DNA of 64,000 nt from Eublepharis macularius. Its lineage: Eukaryota; Chordata; Lepidosauria; Squamata; Eublepharidae. Of this stretch, positions 46,201 to 61,200 are shown piece after piece; the first letter of the stretch is position 1, and the number at the start of each line of letters is the position of its first letter. The stretch covers positions 130,855,464 through 130,919,463 of the forward strand of contig NC_072796.1 of NCBI RefSeq assembly GCF_028583425.1, in the 5' to 3' direction. The position numbers were made by a program, and so were the translations under genes. The notes under the pieces are model-generated. The model was not told where the DNA came from. It saw nothing but the letters and a program-made list of their open reading frames with translations, and ran no database searches.

Positions 46201-49200
46201 GCAAAAATGTGTATTATAGACCACTGAAGAAAGCCCTTGGGCTGAAACATGTATGGTTTTGTGTTGGTCATTTGACATGTTTTATCAGCTGTGTTTGGAA
46301 AATGTTACTGCTTATCTCAAGTTTTCCTATGTTGCTTGACATTCAGGCCCTTTGTTTTTAATTTTATTATTGTATGCACTGCATAATAAATATTTATTTT
46401 GAATATATTTTAATGGTTATAGCTTGACCCTTGTAGCATGTACCATATAATGCATTTTGAGACCTTTGGGCCGTCTTCCTAAGCTATAGCTGTCTTACAG
46501 GCACCCTCATAGGGGAAAATCAGCATTGCTTCTGATACAAGACATTATATTGCATAGATGGAGCTGTTTTGCTGGCGACTAGTCAGAGGGGCGAGTTTTG
46601 AAGCAGGCAGGGTGACTAGGTTACATCACAGTCAATTTAAGCTTTAAATACTGCTTATACCTTTTTTATTTATACTTTTATTTAACTTCATTTATACCCC
46701 TTCATTTCTCCCCAATGGGAACCTAAAGTGTTTACATCCTTCTCTTCTTCTCCATTTTATTCTCATACCTACCCTGTGGGATTGGTCCAAGGTCACCCAC
46801 TGAGCTTCTGTGGCAGAGTGGGGATCCCATCTGGGGTCTCCCAGATATTAGTGGGACACTAACCACTACAGAGCACCAGCCACCTTCCTACATAATAGAC
46901 AGCAGGCAGGCAAAACCATAGAATTTCAAGACTGATATTGGTGGCTTCACTATCACTAAGAGGCACCTACACAGCTCTCAAGAATAGAAATGGACATGAA
47001 CCAGAAAAAAAAATGAACTGTGCGGTTCGTGGTTCATCACATTTCACAAACCATGAACTTTCACGAACCTGCCCCAGTTCGCAAACCGGTTCATTTGATT
47101 CATGAAAACGTCACATCCAGGTCAGCAAATCGTCACTTCCAGGCCAGCAGAAGGTCTGCAAGAAGTCCATCCTCTGTTGCCTAGGAAACTGAGTGATCGG
47201 CGCCAGGCTGTCTGCAGTGATGAACCAAAAAACGAACCAAACGAACCAGCCTAAAGTTTGTGGCAGTTCATCAGAAATGGGCTCTGACAAACCGCCAGTT
47301 CGGGAACCAGGAACCGGCCTGGTTCATCACGAACTTTGGTTCGTTTTTTGGTTCATGCTCATCTCTACTTAGGAACAGAAGCCAATATGGAGCTTCAATA
47401 GATGAGCCCTGCTGCTGGTTCAGGGATAAGCATTTGGCATATCCTCTTTCCCTGCCCATGTCTGCAACTGTTAAGGTAAAAAAGCTTTCTTAGTAGATGA
47501 GCCCTGCCACTGGTAGCAGCCAACAGCCAGTCTGGATTTCTTGCAGTACAGATGATTTCGCAACAGATGCATGACATGGGCAGGGAAAGAGGATATGTCA
47601 GATACTTAGAATGGTGACTGTTACTTCAAGTCCACATGTCCTGGGCAAAGATGCACATGTCAAAAAGCGGCAGGCAAGCAAGACAGCCATGTTGCTCCTC
47701 GATGGGGCTTCCTCTCCCAAACAATATTATGTTTCCTCTCCATTCTTTTTTCCCACCCAAAGAATGGAGATTGTCTACTAGGATTCTATATTGCTTTCTC
47801 AAGTTTCAGTGTTCTTTTCTAGTTGCTTTCCTATTAATAGCTTAGGAAATAAGGCTAAAGTGAACGTTTTGCTCAACTTTGTAGCCTCTTGAAACTTTAG
47901 TCAGTACATGTGATGCTACTTCTCAGTAATGGGGACAGCTCAAGAGAATAAGCCAGTTATCTGTGCTTTATAAGAGGTTAAGTCCTGTAAGCAGTTAGTT
48001 GGACCATTGAAAGGTAAGAGGCTAACAACCTACCTTCGCCTTCTTTATAAATGGGATTAAATAGCAAATTGGTGTCACTGTTAATGTGCATCTTATTGAC
48101 ATCTGCTGTTCAAACCGATATGCTGTTCAAACTGAAGCTTAACAAGCTATGGATGGAGCAGAGTGTGTGTGTGTAGCGGCAGTAACAGAAGGGCGGGCTT
48201 CAGAAAGAGTCATTTGCAGATGCTCTAATTACATCAATGACAAAGTTGGACATTATGCCCCTTAAATTTATTAAGGTCATCAGTTACAACCGTTAACCAC
48301 AAGTCCACAGCATTACAGGAAAATTGACACTTTTTACCCTTGCAGGTTCACCCTTGAAGTTATTCTGCGGGCACTGCAATGTGGATGTTTTACATGGAAA
48401 CTTTAAAAATTTGCCTCGACAAATCTGCAAGCAGATCTCCAGATCCTGCTCAAAATTTTCAGTTCTGGAAACTACAGCCAGACAGCCAAATCACACGTTT
48501 CCATATGTAGGTTTGAACTGAAGGAGTCCAACCTTCTTAGTTTATATGGCTTGTTGCACTTCTTGGTGGTGGAGAGTGCCCTCAAGTCATAGTTGACTTA
48601 TGGCAACCCGTTGTGGAGTTTTCATGGCAAGAGACTAACAGAGGTGGTTTGCCATTGCCTGTCTCTGCAACCCTGGTCTTTGTTGGAGGTCTCTCATCCA
48701 ATTACTAACCAATTACTAACCCTGCTTAGCTTCTGAGATATGACGAGATCAGGGCTGAATCCACATGCCCTCAGAGCGTTCCGGCGTTGCGCTAAATGTT
48801 TGCTAAACACCTGGAAGTATAGTGTCCTTCCAGCGCGATTTCTGAATCACGCTAGAAAGACACTATACTTCCAGGTGTTTAGCAAACATTTAGCACAACG
48901 CTGGGATGCTCCGAGGGCATGTGGATTTGCTCCAGGCTCACCTGGACTATCCAGGTCGCTTTCTAATGAATCCTAATTTATGCTGCTTTTATGTTTCTAG
49001 TAGACAGCTTGCTTCATTTATTGTTAGTTTTAAATACTAATTTCCCCTCAATTTTATTGTCGATATTGTTTCTACATTTCTATCTGCCTTGAGCAGGTCT
49101 CTGGAGAGGTGCTATATATATTCTGTAAAATACATGTGTGCAAGATCCTTCTCCAAGTGCAAAGCACCTGAACTGACTGTGAACTTTAAGACTTAATTAT

Positions 49201-52200
49201 TCCTATTCATTACCATACTTCCTACATGCTAATTAGCTCCTAGCAGTCTGAACACTTCAAATCTCAATTCTGAAATGTAATTAGGTGCCTACTATGGACA
49301 TTTGCTTATGTGGGACACAGACAGCCTTAATTATTTCATGAGTAACCATGATAATTGAAGAGGGGTTGTGGCTCAGTGGTACAGCATCTGCTTGGTATAC
49401 AAAGGGTCCCAGGTTTAATCCTTGGCATCTCTAGTGAGAAGGAACAAGTACGAGGTGACGTGAAAGTCTTCTGCCTATGACCCTGGAGAGTTATTGGCAG
49501 TGTGAGTAGACAGCAGGGCTTTTTTTCAGGGGGAACGTGGTGGAAAGGAGTTCTGGCACCTCTTGAAAATACTCAGCAACAGTGCATGAAAATAATATTA
49601 TTTCAAAAAAAATCATGTGTTTCTTCCTCATTTCCCTCTTGAGAGTTCCGCCACCTCTTTTCCCAGAAAAAAAACCCTGGTAGACAGTATTGACTCTGAT
49701 GGCCCAGTGGTTTGATTCCACCTTGGGAAGCTTCATTATGTATGGGTATAATCTGTTGTAGCAAAGTAAAACAAAGTAAAAAATGTCACCCATAAGATTA
49801 ACCAAGTTTAAATCCAGCATAAGCTTATGCTGAAATAAGCGTTATCTTAAAAGTGTCCCTTAATTTCTGTTGCAGCTTTAAATATGGACATTTGTTTGCA
49901 TAACTCAATACTTTAGTAGACCCCAAACAGGCTTGCAGCAACAAGACGTTTGAAATATTCAAGTACCTGGAAGGAACAATTCCCCCTTCTTGCACACACA
50001 GAGGAACACCAAGTACAACCAATACTTACTGTAGAGTAACAACGTGTGCACCAGGCACAGGACGCTCAATTTCTAGATCTCTTCGGCTGAAAAATGAAGA
50101 AACAACTATTGAACTTGGGGTTTTTATGCCAGCTGTGCATTTTTTCCTTAAAGAGGAAATAGATAGCCTAGAATCAGCAGAGGCAATATTATGACCTGAG
50201 GGCCACATGCAATATTTAAGGACTATTTATAGACCATGGATGCTTGTCAGCTATTAGCTTGTCTTTGACTTATTTTCTAAGCCATCAAAATTGTTACAAC
50301 AGGTTGAAAATGTGGCCAGAGTCAAAAACTCAATGCCAAAGCACATAGAAATCCCTGACATTTATTCTAATTTTAAATTCCAAGCTCACTCACTCTGTGC
50401 ACCTAATTCTGCTAAATTCTCCTTAACGGCACTGAAACAAGGTTTTGACTATTTCAAGTAGCGATCAGGAAACCTGAAACCCAATTGCGAGTTTAAGCAT
50501 TCAGCTTTCTGACTTTTAAAAAGCACGTGCACTGAATCCAACATTAAAAAACTAGAATCTTAAATAAGCCAGTGGTGACAGGAATCTAGAAAACCTCCAA
50601 AGCAGTCTGAGGCTTTGTAGCTGGGTCCCCTCACATTGCTTCAGAGCCCAAGCAAACGGGATGATTGGACATCCGGTAGATTACCTGTTGTAGGAGTTGA
50701 CAAAGAGGTGCAGATTGCTTTGATTCATGTCATTGACGATGTGCTGGCGGTAATTACTGATCAAATCGTGGTTGTTATGAATCTCTTCCTAAATTTAAGA
50801 AAAGTTTGCATCAAGTGTCAGAACAGCTTCCGGTGGAATTCAGTGCAAAGGTTTGTTAATATGGGCTGTTTCCTGATGGGGGTGCGAAAACATGCCCCCG
50901 TCATGGCCTAGGCGGCTGCAAGCAAGGCAGGAACGGTGTCCACACAAACCCACTCCTGTGCCACCTGCAGGTGTTTCCACCCATCAACCTCCCTGCTGCT
51001 CCACCACCCCATGTTCTCCCATCTTTCTTGCCTTCAAATATCCAGACCACCCCTTTCCCCCATTGAGTCATGCTGTAACACTATAGCACCCATAGCCAAA
51101 AAAGCAAACAGCACACATCAGTGATCTATCCCATGTCATTTTCAACGGGAGTTTAGCTCTGCCCACTACACACAGTGGTGACAGAGGAAGTATCCACATG
51201 GATCTCCCCTCACCCAGCCACTCCCAAGATCCCTTTAAACCAAAACAAAGCAGATTTCTTTTTCTCTGCCTTACACGGAAAAGCCCAGGAATGCCTTGAC
51301 TCATGTTCAGAACCAGTGTAATGCCACGTGGCTTCTCCCCTTTGAGGACTTCCTGCTTTCCGTGTAGGGAAACATCCCTATGTGGGAACAACCAACCTTG
51401 TGGTATCTGTTTGAATGCTAAAAAGACTCCTTTCATAGCATGTCAATACCAATGCCATTGGTCACCAAGCAATACTACACATATCACACAAGTACAAAAA
51501 TAGATCTTATATGGATGCTTATATGCAACACAATATTCAAAGAAAGAGTCCAAAAGCTCACTGAAAAATATTTTTACCTTGCCAAAAAGATGTGAAATGA
51601 CCATATCTGGCAGGGCATGAGTCCATCCAGAAATCTATAAAGTAAAAAAAAAAGACTGTTAATACACTTCTGTCTTCTCACACTGTACTAGACCACAGTC
51701 AAGTCACATTAATCATGTCATGCTAAAAAGATTTTTATATGCACTGAATAGGCCAAAAGCTCATCGGTTATAAATCCCTAAATGGCTGTGATCATCACAG
51801 TTTCTATATTGCCATGAAGTCAATGGATCATTTTAATAACTCTGTGGTCAAAAGACTGCAGAGAAAGTACAAGCTATTGATTTCAATACAGGTTAACATC
51901 CACTGGTCCGAATTGCCCCAAACTGCTGTGTGGGTGCTCTCAGAGACAAAAACAACAAAATCGTCACTGGAGGGGTTCTGTTTCTGCTTCTGCTTTCCAG
52001 CATGTCAAGGGTGCAATTCAGTACCAGCTAGGCACACCTTGTGCCCACTGAAGTCAGTCAAGTATCCTACACAAGATGGAGCCAAACACCATGGCCTGAA
52101 ATATGTGCTTTTCCCCCTCCACAACTGTTTTTTTTTTAATATCCAGCCTGATGAGTTCTGAGGAACTCAAAGCTTGAAAGATATGTTGTGCTTATTTAAG

Positions 52201-55200
52201 ATCAATCAATAGAAAGTACTGTATGGATTTTTCTGTGTTTCTATGCAGCTTCTACTTTTTATTCTGCAAGTCTTAGCTATGGTCATGTTTTTAATTTGCC
52301 TGACATTCAACATCATCCGTCTCATTTTCTGCACTCAGGCGTCAGCCACATCGCAGATATAGGCTGTACTTACACATTTTTGAAATTGGAACTTTCGAAT
52401 TACAGCAGAGGGTTTTTTCTGCGTATCACCACTAAGGGAGGGGTGGGAAACAACAGTTCTGATTAAACATGGGAAAGCTAAAGGACACAGGCCATGCTGA
52501 TCCATATGACAGAGTGGAGCAGTCAAGACTCACCTGCTCCAGATCTCCGAGGGCACCATCTGATGTTTAGTCATGCAAATGCCAGAATCTTTTATAGGCC
52601 CAGAGGAGTGAGTGCATTAAGGCTAAACCCTGAGAAGACTAGAAAATTATTCTCTGCAGTCAGCACATTTGGCAAGCAGATTATTATGCAAAGTGGCTTA
52701 GTTGTGTCAGTGAGCTAAGGGTCTAGGGAAAGCACAAAACGCCACAAGGAGGCCATCTCTACCCATGACTACTTAACCCATCCTCCTAAGCCACCTCCAG
52801 ATTATAGAGAAGCTAGATTCAAGAGCATCACAAGCCTGCCTTTGGACAAAGCAAGAATACTTGCTGCGATGCTATGGCTGGCTTTAACAGAAGTACAGAA
52901 ATAGGCACCAACCAAATAGGCACTGCTCCTGCCTCAGGACAGATCATCTTGGCTACGCCAGCACCACAAACATTTATATTCCACCTTCATCCCCATTGGG
53001 GATCCAAAGTGACTTACATCATCCCCCCCTCTCCTCCTATTATTCTTAGCAACACTGTGAGATAAGGTGAGGCAGAGTGTGTTTGACTGGCCCAAGCCCA
53101 CCCAGCGAGCATTCACGGCAGAGTGGGGATTCGAACCTGGAGTGTTCCAGATCCTTGGGCAAGCATCCATTGGGAATGGGGCAACTAATACTGATAGGAT
53201 GGCTAATTTAAAAGTACATGATATTGCAGATCTGTGGCATTGTTCCTAGGTTCTGAAGATGCTGAGATTAAGGCACATAATGTGTGGGAAATGATTCACT
53301 ACATCTAATAAAATTGGAAGGGCTACAGTTCAGTATTTCAATTCAGAAAGAACTCTAACGCAGTACTTAAAGTGCAGTTTGTTTGAGTGGTTTTTGCCAA
53401 ACAAATTGTCCACGTTACACACAATGCAGAATTTGAATTGCTAAAGTGTTTGCGTGTTTAAAATGAAAGCTTCAAACAGGTGCAATTTTACCTTGGTTGC
53501 TGCCCAGTCCATCCATCCTTCAGCACATGGGTTGACATTAATAAGAACGAGTCCTTCGATCATATCAGGATAGTTAAGCTGCAGATTGAAGGAGGAGAAC
53601 AAATAGGCATTGGAGAAGTAAAATGCAACATGGAAGACTTTCTTTAAATTACAAATGTAGGAGTACAGTAATACCATTATTTTAAAGGCAAATGAGCAGT
53701 GAAATTGTTCTTTGAAAACTGCGCAGCCAAATTACTTTCTCGGTCACTGTATTCTAGAAATAGACTAAATGGAGCTCTACAAGCCACACTAAGGTATGAA
53801 CACATGTGCTAGCACTGGATTAGCATAACAATACTGCCATGTGAAATATATGAAGAATTGACTGCTTTAATAGGAGAACAAATAAGGATTGTACAAATTG
53901 CCACATTGATATAACACTTTCAGTTGTGCATTCGATACACATGGCTTTTAATGCATAAATATTCAGAGAAGATATGGGCTTTGATCTTTTTATTAGCTAC
54001 ATGCTAGGCAGTTAGCAATCAGTATGTTATAAGCTGCAGTGAAGGATGGGTAGGGGGACCATAGAGCCTATGCTTGTATAATACAGTAGCAAGACTTCAG
54101 AAGAGTCCCATGAAACTTACAGCAAATCTGGTTAAGATGTAGGCACCAGCTCCGGTTCCCATTCCAATCACAGTTTTCAGTCTATAAAGGACAGTTATGA
54201 ACAACAAAGTGAAACTCAATGGAGTTCTGATTTCAAATAGTTTTTTCCTGCCGTATCTATTCCATAGTAAGTGCACTTAGTATTTACTGGTCTATGCCAT
54301 ACTGGAAGCTGAGCAGGTGAGTTAGAATGCAATACTGCCTCTCTTCTTATGGCCTGCACGATTAACAATTATAAGCCTCAGAGCAACACGATCTTTAACC
54401 TCCAGAGACCAACAGCTACAAAGTAGCGTGACTCAATAGTACCATCACATCTTGGTTTGTCAATGTTCTGCTGTTAACATGCACAATGACATTTTTAGTT
54501 TGAATATCAGACCTGTTATCATTCTCCTCCTACCACCCCTGCAAAATAGGTACACTGTAAACCATTAAATAAAACAGTCACAAAGATCAGGGTTCACTTA
54601 GCGGGCATGTTCTATATAGACTTGGAATAAGCGGCTTAGATTGACAGGCTTATTGGTTGTCTCAACTAAGCCTAGGTCTCCATGCTCAAAATAACAACAA
54701 CATTCAATTTATATACCACCCTTCAGGATGACTTAACACCCACTCAGAGTTGTTTACAAAGTATGTTATTATTATCCCCACAACAAAACACCCTGTGAGG
54801 TGGGTGGGGCTGAGAGAGCTAGAAGCTGTGACTGACCCAAAGTCACCCAGCTGGCTTCAAGTGGAGGAGTGAAGAATCCAAACCGGTTCTTCAGATTTGA
54901 GTCCTGCACTCTTAACCACTACGCCAAACTGGCGCTCAAAATATTGCTTTGGACGAGTGGTGGTTATTTATTTATGGTCAAGCTAGACGTGCACGTTTTT
55001 TAAAAGTTAGGTCTGGGCTCCCCAGATCCAACTCCAGTTCCCTGCAGCCACACAGCAGCTTTGGGGAATGGCTGTTAAAAAATAAAGGAGAGCCCAAATG
55101 GTCTCAGAATGCCTCCATGGGGGGGGGGGGGTCCTCCCGCCCCCTTTCAGCCATTTCCCTATGTCAAAATAGCACAGGAAGGAGGTGTTTTCCCTGTTTT

Positions 55201-58200
55201 TTTCTCCTCCACATGGAGTATTCTATGCACATGGAGCAGTAAAAACCACGGGAAAAACTCCCCCCGTGTTATTGTCTGGGGAACCCAGACCCAACTCTTT
55301 AAAAACCTGCACATCTAGCTTGACCCTTATAGCCTGTCCATCTCACCTCTTTCAAGTAAAATTGGTTATATTAGGTTTCAACTTGCTTGACTTTTGCCAC
55401 AGTGAATAATCACCAAAAAGCAGTGCATTCAACTGTCATTTACTAAACACTACATAGTGGAAAAGGGCAAGTAGTCCAGTAGCACCTGTAAGACTTACCA
55501 GAATTAGTGGTAGGGTATGAGCTTTCGTGAGCCACAGCTCACTTCTTCAGATACATGTGTCTGAAGAACTAGACTAACATGGCTACCCATCTTGATCTAA
55601 GCACTATAAAGTAGCTATTGAATAGGCTATTGAAAAGCTAATTCGCCGTATCTTCCATCATTAATGCATACTCAAAACCCCTTGAAAAATGACTAACCTA
55701 AAATAGGATCCTTCCTAACTCTAATAGTACTCTTTTAAAGTAGATGTCCCGTTTCAAAATAGAATGGTGAGATCATTCTGACAATTTAAATTAGCTAAGT
55801 CGTAGAACTGAACATATTTCAGATATCAGTGCAAGAGTGTATATTTTAGCAGTTCAAAAAGCTGTGAATGGCAAGTCATCTCTCACACGGAAGGATGTAC
55901 TATAATTCCTTGTTCAATTGTTAAACCTGACAACTGGCACTACCCATTCTACCAGAGCAAATATAATTTAGAAAAATAGGAGAAGCAATAAAATTTCACA
56001 ACAGTCAAACACAATACAGTGTCAGAGAATGAAGATACATTAGGTAAGCAAAGCCTATGTAGCTTGTCAGTTGATGCCTGTATTTAGACAACTGGTTTAT
56101 TCCCTGATTACATAACACATTTCTGCAGTCACTGCTGGGATTCCTGTAGGTCGACACTATAAAGCACAAAGAATGCCACAGTCACTGCACTGTCAATAAA
56201 CCCCAAAGACTCAAACATACTAGAACTTGACAGGACCCCTAAAGATGTTAGTTTGGGGGTGGCGGTGGTAAAATTTCCATTGTGCAATAGGAAACTGCTC
56301 ATACTGAAAAACCTTAAGTGATTCAACTATTAGCAAACAACTTTACTCACCCAAACTGTTTTAAGATTCCAGGAAGCATTTCAGCAAGTTGGTCCATAGA
56401 AGGGTACATATATCTATAAGAACAATAATGGAAGAATCACAATTTAGTCCTGTTTTAATCTCTTAAAGAAAGGACTACATTTTCTAAACAAACTGTGCAA
56501 GAGCCAGGGCCGTACTATTCATAAGCCTGACTAGGCTGAAGCTTAGGGGCTCCGCAGGAACTAGGGACCCATCAATTTTTTTTGCTGAGGCACTGTTACC
56601 TGTGCCCTAGGGCTCCAATGGTTAAAGGCACTTTGCAATCTGTGAATAGAATTCTTCAGGAGACCCTCAAAATGGATATAGGGCTATGTACTGTGATTTA
56701 CTACCTACCGTACCAGGTTCAGGCTGTAGTGGGGTGAAAGGCTGAAGTGCCGGAGGGGGCCCGAAATTCCTGAAAGCCTAGGGGCCTGGTCATAGGTTAA
56801 TATGGCCCTGGCAAGAGCCCGAGCCTTCCTTCACTTGCCATTGAGACTGTGGCTGCATTTAGATACCATGATTTGATCAAATCCCAGTTTGATAACTGAA
56901 TGCACATAGTCCAGCTGGTACTAAATTGGGGTTTTCACCTAGAGGTTCATTTCCTAGCCACGTTTAACAGATTTCTGCCCCATATTCTCCAGAGCCTGCC
57001 CAAGGAGACAATTTGCACTAACTGTGTGTTGCTGTGACATCTCAACTCACAAATCATAGTGTATGGAGTAATGTCACACTCCTTGTGGCTGGCTGACCAT
57101 AGAGACAGCTGAATAGGGAGCACGTCTTCAGTTACAGGAGGCAGACTAGAAAAAGCACACACCTGAGCTGATGCAAGAAACAGATTAAAAGAAGTCAGTT
57201 TGTTTGGTTCAGACTATGCCTGACAATATGGGGTCTAATGTCTAGCAATGCAGGTAATTTTTGCCTACTCAGCATGGAGGTAATTGCTTTTTCAATATAG
57301 AAGAAAGCAGGTTTATTCTTTTTTTCAAGTTTTTTCAAGTATTACCTGGGTGTTTAAAGCTAGAGAGGTGGCAAACCCTCTCCATTCCCCTCCTCGGCTT
57401 GTAAACTATACAAACAACTGAGGGCCCTGGCAAAACCTCATGAAGGCAAAATTAACCCACAACAGTTTTCCTTCTGTAATAAAGGACCCATGACCTCCAA
57501 GTTAAACGGCCAAAGCAGACAGACAGAACACAAATTACCTATAAGTGTACACATGGCAAGTGTCACTAGAGGTAAGGCGCACAGATATTCCATCTGCCGC
57601 GTCCAAAGGCTGTACATGAACAGAAGCCACATGTTTATGCTGCAGCTAGCCTTATGAACACCGATTCACTTTCCTATAATGGGATTTCCTTTTTATTGTA
57701 CCAGACACATGCTCAGGCACTGCAGAAGAAGGTGTATCATTAATGGAAAAATGTTTTGTATAGATCTATGAAACTTTGCCAAATCACGTTTGTAGCTGCA
57801 TGCAGGAAAAGTACAGGTGGTGTAAAGCTGAAACTTCCACAGCTCTTTGCCTAATAAACATGTGAATTTGCCATCATGTGACTCGCACAAAGAGACCCCC
57901 TATGAGGAGACTCTAAATGCAATTCAGACATTACCACAGCTTGGAAGTCACAAAGATATTTAGAAAGCAGCACTCATTGAGGATTATTGGCTTATAGGAG
58001 AAAAAGGACAACAAGTGTCCTTCTCGCTGCAAATGGAAGCCTCTTGACACTGACTCCATTAAGACACAGAAAGTAAGCTAGCAGATGTCATGGAAGCAGC
58101 AGGTATCTCCTTAGCAATGCTTTTTGCCTCCTTTCCAAGTGCCCCTGCTCCAATTATAGATGTTATTTCATAACACAAAATCGCCATGCCACCTTTTAAG

Positions 58201-61200
58201 TACGTTTCTGTGCTCTCTTTGTGGAACCAACTTACCCAGCTGGAAAAGAGGCGGCTCCCTCGTGCTGCCCAGGAGCATCCACGTGGCAGACTGCAAAGTG
58301 CTGTGTAATTTCCTGCATATCTTCAAAATTGAAGAGGGGGTTGAAGCATGTTTTATCTTTAGGAAAGAAGAAGGGAACGATGAATGTCTACGTGAAAATG
58401 AAAAATGAATCATCAACATGGACTGCTGGGAAATGTAAGCGCAACTCCATCGAAAGCCGTACGTAAGATTGTACTTCCCATGAAAGTGAGAATGGCCCTC
58501 AGTCCAGTCATCCTGGAGATCTCTCTCCGCGATCTGAAAAGAGTGAGCCTTATATAGGAAAGTTCTGGTTCTGACGATCATGTCAGTTTGCTTGATGTGC
58601 ACCAAGTAAAGGGAGGCCTTTCCAAAGAAATCTTGTCATGAGCTGTTGATTCCACACAGGTCTGCAGCACAAATTCAAAGGCATGCCTTCTCATGCAGTC
58701 TCTGCCTTTGCAGTTCAATTCCATTTTAAAGTGATTATTTTATTTGCTAACTCTTCAAACAGATAAATCCGTTATACACTAGGACAAGAGGTTATGGGCA
58801 CATGTTAAATTGGGATCAGTTTCCTGATGAAGACTGATTTGTGGATGTGGAGTAGATTTTACATTTACAGTTTATACATACGTACAGTGTTGAACTTCCC
58901 TTTCCCTTTTCTCCACTCAACTCCAAATAAAATAAATGTTCCAACTATCACAAGCTTCTTTTAGTGAAAAAAGCGGATGGGGGGAGGCGGATTACATGAC
59001 CGAGGTCTACAAAACTATGCATGGCATACAGAAACTTTTCTCCCTGTCTAATAATGCTAAAACTTAGGGTCCTACTAGGAAACTGATTCAAGACAGACTG
59101 AAGGGAGCAAGCTTTTCTAGGAATGCTACAGCAAATTCTCATTGGGGCAAGAAATTAATGGTTATCCTAAAGCCTCTCTCATTTCCAATCAGTATGTGAT
59201 TTAATAAAATCTAAGAATCCAAAACTGCCTTTAATTAAGGATCTCTTCTTATATGTTAACAAGCTATGCCTACAAAATTGACTGGAGAAAGAAGTACGGA
59301 GCACGCATCCTACCCTATACTTGGGTCGGATGATCCAGCAAGTCATTCTCGTTCATAGTATCTAAGAAAATTCTACCTTTCCAAGGGCTTGCTTGCTTAA
59401 GCATGTTAGTCAATGTGTTGCCTGAATGAGATTGGGCTGCAGATTGCAAAACAGCTGAAGTTGTAATAAGCAGCTCTTCCTGCACATTAAATCATGAGAG
59501 ATTGGCCAGACATAGGCCAGCGCAGCTAGTTCTCACACTTACGATTTAGTCCAATATCATGGTAGGTCAGAATTGCAGGCCTGTTCCCTCTGGGAGTTCC
59601 ACACATGGTGACATGGACAGAACCATGCACTGTTTCAACATCTTGCTCCTGCAGGAGAGAAGGACCATCAGTTCGTTTGGTTTATACTCCTCTTACCTGC
59701 TGGCAATTCTCCCCCACAAAAACTGACTACCTCCAACAAAGACTTCAAGATAATTACAGGTGGGTAGCTGCATTAGTCTGTAGCAGAACAGCAGGATTTG
59801 AGTTCAGTGGCACCTTAGAGCCTAACAAGATTTTCAGCATATAAGCTTTCAAGAGTCAGAGCTACCTTGCCTGACAGGTAAGACGAGAGTGTCTGAAGAA
59901 GGGAGTTCTAACTCTCAAAAGCTTATACTGTGAAAATGTTGTTCGTCTCTAAGATGCTACTGTATTCAAATCTGAAGACTTCCAAGTATCTGTTTAATTA
60001 TCAGATACATTAAAAGCCTTAGATTGCTGCTCTGGGACGTATTTACAAGTTCTGTTATGTCCAGCAGGAAAATCTTGCCTTATATCACTATAGATTAGGC
60101 TTGCCAACATTGCAGAGTTCTTCAACAGGAGCAGGGAAACATCTTGGCCAAGCATTCTGCCAGAATTTAGAACATACACCAGCACACGCACTGGTCATAC
60201 TGAACAAGATTCAAACAGGTGTTTGTCCTCAACCATTTTACTAGGAAACGATGGTCTGTTAAAAACATTGCAAAAAGTTCTATATTATCAGGCATGCTTC
60301 ATCATGCTGAAAGTATAGCTTGTTCTATTTTAGACACAGAGCACCTGATGTAGCATCCATGCCAAAGCTAAGCAAGTCTGGTTGGGGGTCAATGGATGGA
60401 GCATTAGCAACAGACAGGGACATGGGAGAACAGATGAACACATGAAATTGCCTTACACTGAGTGAAGCCATTGGTCTACCAAGGTCATTGTCTGCTCTGA
60501 CTGGCAGCAGCTCACCATAATCTCAGGTGAAGGTCTTTCACATTACCTACTAAATAAGTATTTTAACTGGAGATGCTGAGAATTTAATCTGGGACCTTCT
60601 GCTCGCCAATTAGATGCTCTACCACTGAGCCACAGCCCCTCCCTGGTTGGGGTCAATGCCTGGATGGGGAGACCACTAGCAAGCAATACGCATTATCACC
60701 TTGAGTTCCCTAGAGAAAAAGCAGGGCAGATGAAACAAACACCTGAGCATTAAGTAGGTCTGCTTTAGCAGCTGTAGGAGACTCACTACCAGGCTTCTGA
60801 ACACTGAACAGGATTAAGATTTATATTAGAATTATACAGTCCACAACAAATATGAATAGGGTTCCCCCTTCCACTTCTAGACTTAAACTCTTACAAATAG
60901 CCTTAAAATGTATGTCTGAAATGAGAAGAACTAAATTTAGAGAAATACTGTTTGTACTGTTACACTCTTGTGGGATTAATATACTAAATATCAGAAATCC
61001 AATAGGTAAAAAGAACTAGAGTGTGCCTATGAAACGAAAATTACAGCATGAAATGAAACAAAATTACAGCATCGAGTCAGTAACGGCCATCTTCATATGC
61101 CTTCCTACCTAAAACATGCTCTCAAAGGAAAATGGAAAGTCAACGAGCCAATTATGAGATTACTGGGGAATGAGCAAACCCATCAGCACTAAGGGATGCA

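Noticed and set aside
58168..58605. 145-codon - strand open frame
   Set aside because: It is the wrong frame over the true NDRG1 exon at 58236-58356.
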